Shown here in pieces: positions 44,227 through 52,729 of a stretch of 56,070 nt of DNA. This DNA comes from an uncultured Lachnospiraceae bacterium. Its GTDB lineage: Bacteria > Bacillota > Clostridia > Lachnospirales > Lachnospiraceae. Where the stretch lies: assembly GCA_902761585.1 (NCBI GenBank), contig CACWKX010000013.1, positions 1 to 56,070 on the forward strand. Direction: 5' to 3'. A model generated the notes under the pieces. That model was not told the DNA's origin and ran no database searches. It saw nothing but the letters and a program-made list of their open reading frames with translations. Each line of letters opens with the position of its first letter. Position 1 is the first letter of the stretch. Made by a program: the position numbers and the translations under genes.

Positions 44227-45465
44227 ATGTATTCGCTTGATGAAGTAAGGCGAGAAGATCCGGAAGTTGCTTCAGAAATTGAAGCCGAGATCGCCAGACA
44301 GAACAGCCACATTGAACTGATTGCTTCAGAAAACTGGGTATCCCATGCGGTTATGGCAGCGATGGGAAGCCCACTGACCAACAAGTACGCGGAGGGGTAT
44401 CCCGGGCACCGGTTCTACGGCGGCTGCGAGTGCGTGGATGTCATCGAAAACATTGCCAGGGAAAGAGCAAAGCAGCTCTTCGGCTGCACGTATGCCAATG
44501 TCCAGCCTCACTCCGGTGCACAGGCAAACATGGCGGTGGAGTTTGCCCTTCTGAAGCCGGGTGATACGCTGATGGGCATGAATTTATCAGAAGGAGGACA
44601 TCTGACGCACGGAAGCCCGGCTAATTTTTCAGGGGCTTATTTTCACGTTGTTCCCTATGGGGTCAACGCGGATGGATATATTGATTATGATGAAGTTGAG
44701 CGGATCGCAGAGGAGTCGAAACCGAAGCTGATCATTGCGGGGGCAAGTGCATATCCAAGGATTATCGATTTTCAGCGGTTTGCGGAGATCGCGCATCGTG
44801 TGGGTGCCTATCTGATGGTTGACATAGCCCATATAGCAGGACTGGTTGCAACAGGACTTCATCCGAGCCCGTTTCCGTATGCGGATGTCGTGACGACGAC
44901 GACCCACAAGACGCTCCGCGGACCGCGCGGCGGTCTGATTCTGTCCAGTGAGGAGTTTGCGAAGGAGCACAAGCTTAACAAGGCCGTTTTCCCAGGCATC
45001 CAGGGAGGCCCTCTGGAGCATGTGATTGCAGCCAAGGCTGTCTGTTTCAAAGAGGCGCTTCAGCCGGATTTCAAAGTTTACTGCAGCCAGGTGGTGAAAA
45101 ATGCAAAGGCTCTTGCAGACGGACTGACAAAAAGAGGAATCCGACTTGTTTCCGGGGGAACGGATAACCATCTGATGCTGGTAGATCTGACAAATACAGG
45201 AAAGACAGGGAAGGAAGTGGAGACTGCGCTGGATGCAGTCGGAATCACTGCCAACAAGAACACCATCCCGAATGATCCGCAGTCCCCATTTATCACATCC
45301 GGACTCCGACTCGGAACGCCCGCAGCGACGACAAGAGGGCTGAAGGAAGCAGACTTTGACGTTGTAGCAGATGTGATCGCGAAGACAATTCTGGAAGGAG
45401 ATGCACAGGCGGAAGCCTGCAGGAAACTTGTGAAAGCGCTGGCAGCCCGGTATCCGCTGAGCTGA
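44227..45465 (+). CDS. glyA: Serine hydroxymethyltransferase
   Basis: A 412-residue PLP enzyme that turns serine and tetrahydrofolate into glycine and 5,10-methylene-tetrahydrofolate, a main source of one-carbon units. Seen: [30 protein letters not shown], and the PLP lysine in [14 protein letters not shown]. Length is typical. GGAGAG lies before the ATG. It supplies the folate pool used by fhs and metH further on. Confidence 0.97.
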   Translation: MYSLDEVRREDPEVASEIEAEIARQNSHIELIASENWVSHAVMAAMGSPLTNKYAEGYPGHRFYGGCECVDVIENIARERAKQLFGCTYANVQPHSGAQANMAVEFALLKPGDTLMGMNLSEGGHLTHGSPANFSGAYFHVVPYGVNADGYIDYDEVERIAEESKPKLIIAGASAYPRIIDFQRFAEIAHRVGAYLMVDIAHIAGLVATGLHPSPFPYADVVTTTTHKTLRGPRGGLILSSEEFAKEHKLNKAVFPGIQGGPLEHVIAAKAVCFKEALQPDFKVYCSQVVKNAKALADGLTKRGIRLVSGGTDNHLMLVDLTNTGKTGKEVETALDAVGITANKNTIPNDPQSPFITSGLRLGTPAATTRGLKEADFDVVADVIAKTILEGDAQAEACRKLVKALAARYPLS

Positions 45466-45519
45466 GTGCGCGTACGGATTTTTTATGACAATCCCGGTTG
45501 AGGAGTAATACGGTCGTAC

Positions 45520-46374
45520 ATGAAAATACTTGACGCAATTTGGGACGGAACACTGGACACCCTGAAGCTGATTCCGTTCTTGTTTATCACATACCTGGTA
45601 ATGGAGTGGGTTGAACATCGGACATCGGATCATACAAAAACAGCAATCAGAAAGGCCGGGCGCCTGGGGCCGCTTGCGGGAGGCGTTCTGGGAGTAATTC
45701 CACAGTGCGGCTTCTCCGCTGCCGCAGCCAGCCTGTATGCGGGGAGAGTGATAACCGCGGGAACCCTGATTGCAGTGTTTCTGTCAACGTCGGATGAGAT
45801 GCTTCCGATCCTGCTGTCTGAACGGGCTGGAATCGGTTTTATCACAAAGGTCCTGATCGTGAAGGCACTCTATGGGGTGATCGCAGGATTTTTGGTGGAT
45901 TTTCTGTTCAGAAAACTGAATGAAAGAAGAATCGGGGTTGGTATCCACGGAATTTGTACGCAGGAACATTGTCACTGTGAGAAGGGGATCGTCCGGTCAG
46001 CGATCAAGCATACTGTCAGCATCACATTCTTCATTCTGCTGATTTCTATTGTGCTGAATATCCTTCTTGCTATCGTAGGAACAGAGAATCTGTCGAACCT
46101 GGTTCTGAACCAGCCTGTAATCGGAGAAGTGCTTGCCGGTCTGATTGGCCTGATCCCGAACTGCGCGGCATCAATTGCGCTCACGCAGCTGTATCTGGAG
46201 GGGGTCATGAGTGCCGGAGCGATGGTTTCCGGGCTGATGGTAGGTGCGGGCGTCGGACTGCTTGTTCTGTTTCGGACAAACCGACATACCAGGCAGAATA
46301 TCCAGCTGACAATCCTTCTTTACATTCTGGGTGTTGCCGGAGGGTTGATTGTACAAGGGCTCCGGATATTCTGA
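45520..46374 (+). CDS. ArsP_2-type permease (putative manganese transporter)
   Basis: 284 residues with about eight membrane segments in two related halves: QCGFSAAAASLYAGRVITAGT and NCAASIALTQLYLEGVMSAGA (partial), each with a polar Cys-containing motif (PQCGFS and PNCAAS) that could line a path. A central soluble loop holds a Cys/His-rich stretch, ICTQEHCHCEKG, suitable for metal binding. Such proteins are called putative arsenic or manganese exporters; the substrate is not proven. No yybP-ykoY manganese riboswitch is seen upstream, where there are only 54 bases. Confidence 0.75.
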   Translation: MKILDAIWDGTLDTLKLIPFLFITYLVMEWVEHRTSDHTKTAIRKAGRLGPLAGGVLGVIPQCGFSAAAASLYAGRVITAGTLIAVFLSTSDEMLPILLSERAGIGFITKVLIVKALYGVIAGFLVDFLFRKLNERRIGVGIHGICTQEHCHCEKGIVRSAIKHTVSITFFILLISIVLNILLAIVGTENLSNLVLNQPVIGEVLAGLIGLIPNCAASIALTQLYLEGVMSAGAMVSGLMVGAGVGLLVLFRTNRHTRQNIQLTILLYILGVAGGLIVQGLRIF

Positions 46375-46454
46375 ACGTGGACGTTTGAAGGGAAAACAGA
46401 CGGAATCGGAGATTCATGGAACGCTTTGTGCGCGTCCGGGAGGGCAGATAACGA

Positions 46455-47333
46455 ATGGATTATATGGTACGGGCGGTTGCAGCAGATGAGTCAATCCGTG
46501 CATTTGCTGCGACAACAAGAGAGACAGCGGAATACGCTCGGCAGGCGCACAGAATGACGCCTGTCTGTACGGCAGCATTGGGACGGCTGCTCACTGGCAC
46601 GGTCATGATGGGCAGCATGATGAAGGAGGACAAGGGGGTTCTGACAATTCAGGTAAAGGGAGACGGACCGATTGGCGCTCTCACAGCAACTGCCGATTCA
46701 AAGGGGCATGTGAAAGGATATGTGAATCACCCGGGAATAGAACTTCCATTGAAGGACAATGGTCATCTGGATGTTGGCGGAGCCGTCGGGGCAGGGACGC
46801 TGACCGTCATCCGGGACCTGGGATTGAGAGAGCCATATGTCGGAACCATCCGGATGCCAAGCGGTGAAATTGCGGAGGACCTGACCTATTACTTTGCAGA
46901 ATCTGAGCAGGTGCCGAGCTCTGTCGGACTCGGGGTTCTGGTTGATACGGATCTCAGTGTCAGGCAGTCCGGCGGTTTTATCATACAGGTGATGCCTCAG
47001 GCGGACGGACAAGTCATTAACCAGCTTGAGACAGTACTCAGGTCAATGAAGTCTGTTACATCCATGCTCTCCGATGGCCTGACACCGGAGATGATTCTCA
47101 GCCAGGTGCTTGGGGAGCTTGATGTAAAGATTGAAGAGAAGATGCCAGTATCATTCTCATGTGATTGTTCAAAGGACCGTGTCAGGCATGTCCTGTCGAC
47201 GCTGCAGATGAGCGATCTTGAGAGTCTGGCTGCAGATGACAAGCCGATCGATATTGCATGCAATTTCTGTGGGAAGTCCTACCGGTTTCATGCCGATGAA
47301 CTCAGGGAAATGATAGAGAGACGGAAGGGCTGA
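46455..47333 (+). CDS. hslO: Redox-regulated chaperone Hsp33
   Basis: A 292-residue holdase chaperone that becomes active when its zinc-bound cysteines are oxidised. Seen: the N-terminal core with ARQAHRMTPVCTAALGRLLTG (partial), GYVNHPG, and the C-terminal zinc motif CDCSKDRV and CNFCGKSY (CxC and CxxC). Length is normal. GGGAGGG upstream. Its neighbours do not define an operon function. Confidence 0.95.
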   Translation: MDYMVRAVAADESIRAFAATTRETAEYARQAHRMTPVCTAALGRLLTGTVMMGSMMKEDKGVLTIQVKGDGPIGALTATADSKGHVKGYVNHPGIELPLKDNGHLDVGGAVGAGTLTVIRDLGLREPYVGTIRMPSGEIAEDLTYYFAESEQVPSSVGLGVLVDTDLSVRQSGGFIIQVMPQADGQVINQLETVLRSMKSVTSMLSDGLTPEMILSQVLGELDVKIEEKMPVSFSCDCSKDRVRHVLSTLQMSDLESLAADDKPIDIACNFCGKSYRFHADELREMIERRKG

Positions 47334-47394
47334 CAAGACACTGACTGATAAGCCGGTATCCGGATGATGAGGAAACCGGAAGAGGGGATCATTC

Positions 47395-49350
47395 ATGTGG
47401 GATGGATTTATCAAGACAGCTGCTGTTACACCAAAGATCCGCGTTGCGGATGTTTCCTATAACGCGGAAGAGGTCATACGACTTGCCAGAGAGGCAGATG
47501 AAGAAGGCGCGAGGATTATTGTTTTTCCAGAGCTGGTTCTGACTGCTTACACATGTGGGGATCTGTTTCTGCAGGCGCCATTGATCCGGAAGGCTGGCAG
47601 GGCGCTTCTTGATGTCGCGCACAGGACAGCGGACCTGAAGGCACTGATCTTTGTCGGGCTTCCCGTTGAGATTTGCGGAAAGCTGTATAATACTGCAGCT
47701 GTACTTCAGGGAGGAAAGATTCTGGGGTTTGTTCCGAAGCGATCGCTCCCTAATTACAATGAATACTACGAGGCCAGATGGTTTCATCCCGGCATTGAGG
47801 CAGTCACGGAGATTTCATTCTTCGGCCAGACGGTCCCGTTTGGCATGAACCTGCTGTTCCGGTGTATGCCGGAAGAGGAAGGATTACAGGATGCGGAGGC
47901 TGAGTCATCCGGGAGTCTTGCAGACCTGGTGGTCGGCGCAGAACTCTGCGAGGACTTGTGGACTCCTGATCCGCCGTGCACCGGAGCTGCGATGGCAGGC
48001 GCCAACCTGATTGTGAACTTATCGGCATCGGTCGAAGTGACAGGCAAGAATGTTTACAGAGAACAGCTGGTTTCGATGACCTCCGCCAGGCTGATCGCAG
48101 GCTATGTTTATGCCAGTGCGGGAGAGGGAGAATCCTCACAGGATCTTGTTTTTGGCGGGCAGAGGATGATCTGTGAGAATGGAACGATGCTCGCGAACTC
48201 CGGCAGATTTACATGCGGAATTACGTATGCAGAGCTTGATATAGACAGGCTTATGGCGGAGCGCAGGAGGATGACGACCTACCCTTCGGAGCCGTCTCCG
48301 GCTTACAGAGTGGTTCCGTTTACCCTGAAGATGGAAAGAACAGTTCTGACGAGAACCTATAACAGGAGGCCATTTGTTCCGGATGTGCAGGCTGACAGGG
48401 AACGCAGATGTGAGGAGATCCTGACAATCCAGGCGTTGGGACTGAAGAAAAGGATTGAGCATGTGCACAGCAAGGCGGCTGTGATTGGAATATCGGGGGG
48501 CCTTGATTCGACACTGGCGCTGCTTGTGACTGCCCGTGCCTTCGACCTGCTTTCCATGGATCACAGTGGGATTCTTGCTGTCACGATGCCAGCATTCGGA
48601 ACGACGGACAGGACATATCACAATGCGGTTGAGATGTCAAAGACGCTTGGCTGTACGTTGAAAGAAATCAATATCAAAGAGGCAGTGCAGGTCCATTTCC
48701 GGGATATCGGACATGATCCGTCAGTGACGGATGTAACATATGAAAACGGACAGGCAAGGGAGCGGACACAGATTCTGATGGACCTTGCCAATCAGTATGG
48801 CGGAATGGTGATCGGAACAGGGGATATGTCTGAGCTGGCGCTCGGATGGGCGACTTACAATGGCGATCATATGTCCATGTACGCAGTCAACTGTTCGGTT
48901 CCGAAGACACTTGTCAGGCATCTTGTACAGTATGTTGCAGATACCTGCGGGGATCAACGGCTGCAGGAAACCCTCCTGGATGTTCTTGACACGCCTGTGA
49001 GTCCTGAGCTGCTTCCGCCGAAAGATGGGAGAATCGCACAAATTACAGAGGATCTGGTCGGGCCATATGAGCTGCACGACTTTTTCCTGTACTATGTCCT
49101 GAGGTTCGGATTTGATCCGTTGAAAATCTACAGACTGGCGAAGCTTGCGTTCAGGGGAATCTATGAGGATGATGTCATCCTTAAGTGGGAGAAGACATTC
49201 TACTGGAGGTTTTTCTCACAGCAGTACAAGCGGTCCTGCATTCCGGACGGGCCGAAGGTCGGGTCTGTTGCATTGTCCCCGCGAGGGGATCTGAGGATGC
49301 CGTCAGATGCGGTGGTTTCAGTCTGGCGGGAAAAACTGGATCTTCTCTGA
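47395..49350 (+). CDS. nadE: Glutamine-dependent NAD+ synthetase
   Basis: A 651-residue enzyme that makes NAD from deamido-NAD using glutamine. The N-terminal nitrilase-type glutaminase (1-300) shows FPELVLTAYTCGDL (catalytic Glu), KRSLPNYNEYYE (Lys) and GAELCEDLW (Cys near 185). The C-terminal synthetase shows the PP-loop SGGLDSTLALL (about 367-377) and GTGDMSELALGWATYNGDH (partial). Length fits the two-domain type. AGAGGGG lies before the ATG. Confidence 0.96.
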   Translation: MWDGFIKTAAVTPKIRVADVSYNAEEVIRLAREADEEGARIIVFPELVLTAYTCGDLFLQAPLIRKAGRALLDVAHRTADLKALIFVGLPVEICGKLYNTAAVLQGGKILGFVPKRSLPNYNEYYEARWFHPGIEAVTEISFFGQTVPFGMNLLFRCMPEEEGLQDAEAESSGSLADLVVGAELCEDLWTPDPPCTGAAMAGANLIVNLSASVEVTGKNVYREQLVSMTSARLIAGYVYASAGEGESSQDLVFGGQRMICENGTMLANSGRFTCGITYAELDIDRLMAERRRMTTYPSEPSPAYRVVPFTLKMERTVLTRTYNRRPFVPDVQADRERRCEEILTIQALGLKKRIEHVHSKAAVIGISGGLDSTLALLVTARAFDLLSMDHSGILAVTMPAFGTTDRTYHNAVEMSKTLGCTLKEINIKEAVQVHFRDIGHDPSVTDVTYENGQARERTQILMDLANQYGGMVIGTGDMSELALGWATYNGDHMSMYAVNCSVPKTLVRHLVQYVADTCGDQRLQETLLDVLDTPVSPELLPPKDGRIAQITEDLVGPYELHDFFLYYVLRFGFDPLKIYRLAKLAFRGIYEDDVILKWEKTFYWRFFSQQYKRSCIPDGPKVGSVALSPRGDLRMPSDAVVSVWREKLDLL

Positions 49351-49396
49351 GATGAAGCGGCAGAACGGCAGAAATGGAGGATGAGGGAGGTAGGTC

Positions 49397-51085
49397 ATGA
49401 TGGTCAAATCGGATATTGAGATTGCTCAGGCTGCTGAAATAAAGCCGATCCGGGAGATTGCGGAAAAACTTGACATAGATGAAAAATATCTGGATTTCTA
49501 TGGAAAGTATAAAGCGAAGATCGACAACAGGCTGCTGAAAGATCGGAAAGATAAACCGGATGGAAAGCTGATCCTCGTGACAGCCATTACACCGACACCG
49601 GCTGGTGAAGGGAAGACGACGACCTCTGTTGGTCTGGCAGACGGGCTTTCTGTGATCGGAAAGAAAGCCTGTGCGGTTCTCAGAGAACCATCGCTTGGAC
49701 CGGTATTCGGACTCAAGGGCGGCGCGGCAGGCGGTGGATACGCGCAGGTTGTTCCGATGGAGGATATCAACCTTCATTTCACGGGAGATTTCCACGCGAT
49801 CGGTGCAGCAAACAATCTGCTCGCGGCCATGATTGATAACTCAATCTACCACGGCAATCCGCTGAACATAGATCCGAGAAAGATTACCTGGAAAAGATGC
49901 GTGGACATGAACGACCGTCAGCTGCGATTTATTGTTGACGGATTGGGCGGAAAAGCCAATGGAATACCCAGAGAGGATGGATACGATATTACGGTTGCAT
50001 CGGAGGTGATGGCAGTATTGTGTCTTTCCTCTGATCTTTCAGATTTGAAGAAAAGACTTTCAAAGCTGATTGTCGGATATACCTATGGAAAGCTTTCGGA
50101 ACAGAAGCCTGTGACGGCGGGGGATCTGCATGCGGAAGGCGCAATGGCGGCGCTTTTGAAGGATGCAATCCGCCCCAATCTGGTTCAGACACTGGAGCAT
50201 ACGCCGGTGATCATCCATGGCGGACCGTTTGCAAACATTGCACATGGCTGCAACTCTGTGATCGCGACAAAGATGGGGATGAAGCTGGCGGATTACACCG
50301 TGACGGAAGCTGGTTTTGGCGCAGATCTGGGAGCTGAGAAGTTTCTGGATATCAAGTGCAGGAAAGCCGGGATACATCCGGATGCAGTGGTAGTAGTGGC
50401 GACCGTACGCGCGCTCAAGATGCATGGAGGGAAGGCAAAGGACCAGCTTGGCGAGGAGGATCTTCAGGCACTGAAGGAAGGGCTTCCGAACCTGCTCCGT
50501 CATGTCAGTAATATCCGGGATGTTTTTGGACTGCCCTGCGTGGTCGCGTTGAATGCATTTCCGACAGATACACAAAAAGAGTGGGATCTGGTCGAAACAG
50601 AATGCAAAAAGCATGGCGTGAAGGTCGTCCTGTCTGAGGCATGGGCAAAGGGCGGGGAAGGCAGCAAGGTGCTTGCACAGGAAGTCGTCAGACTGTGTAA
50701 AGAGCCGAATCATTTCCGGTACGCCTATGAGCTTGAGGGAACGATTGCAGAGCGGATTGATCAGATTGTCCGAACGGTCTACAGGGGAGACGGTGCACTG
50801 CTGAATGATGCTGCGGTAAAGGAGGCAGCACAGATTGAGCGAATGGGCTTCGGGGATCTTCCTGTCTGTATGGCAAAGACACAGTATTCATTTTCAGATG
50901 ACCCGAAGAAACCTGGAGCTCCGGAGCATTTCCAGGTGACAGTCCGCAGCCTCAGGGTGAATGCCGGAGCCGGGTTTATCGTGGCACTGACCGGTGACAT
51001 TATGACGATGCCCGGCCTGCCGACACATCCGGCAGCAGAGAATATTGATGTTGATGAAAACGGAAAGATCACTGGGCTGTTCTGA
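49397..51085 (+). CDS. fhs: Formate-tetrahydrofolate ligase
   Basis: A 562-residue ATP-dependent enzyme that attaches formate to tetrahydrofolate, the entry of one-carbon units from formate and an acetogen-pathway step. Seen: the P-loop in [16 protein letters not shown] (about 67-80), [20 protein letters not shown] and the late EGTIAERID region. Length is typical. GGGAGG fits the tandem ATG at 49397/49400. Other Wood-Ljungdahl genes are not in the window, so acetogenesis cannot be inferred. Confidence 0.97.
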   Translation: MMVKSDIEIAQAAEIKPIREIAEKLDIDEKYLDFYGKYKAKIDNRLLKDRKDKPDGKLILVTAITPTPAGEGKTTTSVGLADGLSVIGKKACAVLREPSLGPVFGLKGGAAGGGYAQVVPMEDINLHFTGDFHAIGAANNLLAAMIDNSIYHGNPLNIDPRKITWKRCVDMNDRQLRFIVDGLGGKANGIPREDGYDITVASEVMAVLCLSSDLSDLKKRLSKLIVGYTYGKLSEQKPVTAGDLHAEGAMAALLKDAIRPNLVQTLEHTPVIIHGGPFANIAHGCNSVIATKMGMKLADYTVTEAGFGADLGAEKFLDIKCRKAGIHPDAVVVVATVRALKMHGGKAKDQLGEEDLQALKEGLPNLLRHVSNIRDVFGLPCVVALNAFPTDTQKEWDLVETECKKHGVKVVLSEAWAKGGEGSKVLAQEVVRLCKEPNHFRYAYELEGTIAERIDQIVRTVYRGDGALLNDAAVKEAAQIERMGFGDLPVCMAKTQYSFSDDPKKPGAPEHFQVTVRSLRVNAGAGFIVALTGDIMTMPGLPTHPAAENIDVDENGKITGLF

Positions 51086-51094
51086 GGTAGTGTG

Positions 51095-51898
51095 ATGAGA
51101 TTTCGTCCCTGTATTGATATCCATAACGGGAAAGTAAAGCAGATTGTGGGAGGTTCGCTCAGAGACGACGGAAACTGTGCCATAGAGAATTATGTGGCGG
51201 AGAAGTCAGCGGCGGATTTTGCACGTTTTTATCACAAGGATCATCTGAAGGGCGGCCATATCATCCTTCTGAATCCGGCTGGGTCGTCATATTACGAGGC
51301 AACAAGAAGCGCAGCGCTCGAGGCGCTTCATGCTGAACCGGGAGATTTCAGCCTTGGAGGAGGAGTGACTCCGGAGAACGCCTGGGACTATCTGAATGCG
51401 GGAGCGTCTCACGTCATTGTAACTTCATATGTTTTTTCGGATGGACGGTTTAACCGTCATCACCTTGACCAGATGGTTTCAGCGGCAGGAAAAAAACATC
51501 TGATTCTGGACTTGTCATGCAGACGGAAGAATGATGGATTTTATATCGTTACAGATCGGTGGCAGAAGTGGTCGGATGTGAAGCTGAGTGTTGATATCCT
51601 GAGACAGCTGTCCGAATTCTGCGATGAATTTCTCATCCATGGAGTGGATGCGGAGGGGAGGCAGAGTGGGCCGCAGCTGGAACTGGTCGAAATAATTGCA
51701 GCGGCGTGCGCAGGGGAAAAGCAGCGTCTCTTTCCGGTCACATATGCAGGCGGGATCGGAAGCTTTCAGGACCTTGAAGCAGTCCGGAACCATGGGAAAG
51801 GCATGGTCGATGTGACGATCGGAAGTGCGCTGGACTTATTTGGGGGCAGAATGGAGTATCGGAGCGTTCTTGAGATGTGCGGAGGGGGAACAAAATAA
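51095..51898 (+). CDS. hisA: HisA of the eukaryotic type (ProFAR isomerase)
   Basis: 267 residues. It isomerises ProFAR to PRFAR in histidine synthesis. The sequence resembles yeast His6 rather than usual bacterial HisA: CIDIHNGKVKQIVGG, the VIVTSYVF segment, DLSCRRKNDGFYIVTDRWQ, EFLIHGVDAEG and VTIGSALDLFGG follow the yeast order and wording. GAGG lies 7 bases before the ATG at 51095; a GTG at 51092 is less suitable. It is alone here: no other his gene is nearby. It follows fhs by 9 bases. Confidence 0.88.
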   Translation: MRFRPCIDIHNGKVKQIVGGSLRDDGNCAIENYVAEKSAADFARFYHKDHLKGGHIILLNPAGSSYYEATRSAALEALHAEPGDFSLGGGVTPENAWDYLNAGASHVIVTSYVFSDGRFNRHHLDQMVSAAGKKHLILDLSCRRKNDGFYIVTDRWQKWSDVKLSVDILRQLSEFCDEFLIHGVDAEGRQSGPQLELVEIIAAACAGEKQRLFPVTYAGGIGSFQDLEAVRNHGKGMVDVTIGSALDLFGGRMEYRSVLEMCGGGTK

Positions 51899-51970
51899 TC
51901 AGCACTGTAGTTCAGCCGCCGGAAGGCCTTTTTTCGAGCAGAAATTATTTTTGATAACAGCAGATGAGCG

Positions 51971-52660
51971 ATGAATATGACAGGTAATCCAGAAGAACTG
52001 AAGGTCAACAGACGGGAAATCTACAGATATCTGGGGATTCGAAACGGAGAACCGGATCAGGGAACAAAGGCGTTGGTGGAGAGTGTTCTCAAAGAGCTGA
52101 CAGATAACGTCCAGCTGAGAGAGTTTCATCAGATGTTTCCACTGCATGTTCCGCAGGACGAGTTTCATACAATTGATCTGACCTGTTTCCGAACACACAG
52201 CCGCAGCCTGGAGAAAAACCTGAGAGGATGCAGCGATATCATTGTGATGGCCGCTACAATAGGGACGAAGGTCGACCTGCTGCTGCACAGGTACAGCCTG
52301 ACAAATGCAAGCCGGGGTGTTGTAATGCAGGCGGCGTCGGCGGCCATGATCGAAGCGTGGTGCAATTTGACGAACGATGCCATCAGGACAGAGGTGGCAG
52401 GCAGGGGGCTGTATCTCAGACCGCGGTTTTCGCCGGGCTATGGAGATTTCCCGCTTGACAATCAGCGGGATATTTTTCAGGCGCTTCAGGTTGAAAAGAG
52501 AGTCGGAATCGCATTGACTGAGTCCTTGCTGATGATTCCAAGCAAGTCGGTAACGGCTGTGATTGGGGCGGGAAGAGATCATTTGCCTTGCGTCAGAGAA
52601 GGATGTGAGGCGTGCAGCAAGGCGGACTGCCTCTATCGCAGAAATCCGGCAGCCGTATAA
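51971..52660 (+). CDS. Stand-alone methionine synthase activation-domain protein
   Basis: 229 residues. It resembles the C-terminal reactivation domain of cobalamin-dependent methionine synthase, seen in RPRFSPGYGDFPLDNQRDIF (SAM-binding RxxxGYG motif) and IPSKSVTAVIG. The C-terminal CVREGCEACSKADCLYR has four cysteines, unusual for the intact enzyme and reminiscent of a metal site. The metH gene directly follows and lacks this domain, so the two probably work as one enzyme in two chains, the separate protein allowing reductive methylation of oxidised cobalamin. Confidence 0.87.
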   Translation: MNMTGNPEELKVNRREIYRYLGIRNGEPDQGTKALVESVLKELTDNVQLREFHQMFPLHVPQDEFHTIDLTCFRTHSRSLEKNLRGCSDIIVMAATIGTKVDLLLHRYSLTNASRGVVMQAASAAMIEAWCNLTNDAIRTEVAGRGLYLRPRFSPGYGDFPLDNQRDIFQALQVEKRVGIALTESLLMIPSKSVTAVIGAGRDHLPCVREGCEACSKADCLYRRNPAAV

Positions 52661-52729
52661 GCACACGGCGGAACGATGAAATCATTTTCTACAGGGGGCT
52701 GTCAGCCAGACCCGGGAACAGGAGTGCAT

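Noticed and set aside
45451..45490. Possible terminator after glyA (ATCCG/CGGAT then six T residues)
   Set aside because: Only a 5-bp stem around a long loop; not strong enough to call.
45466..45519. yybP-ykoY manganese riboswitch before the ArsP_2-type permease
   Set aside because: The gap is only 54 bases and lacks the conserved internal loop motifs.
51910..51940. Possible terminator after hisA (GCC/GGC then six T residues)
   Set aside because: A stem of three or four pairs is too short; the T-run alone does not support it.
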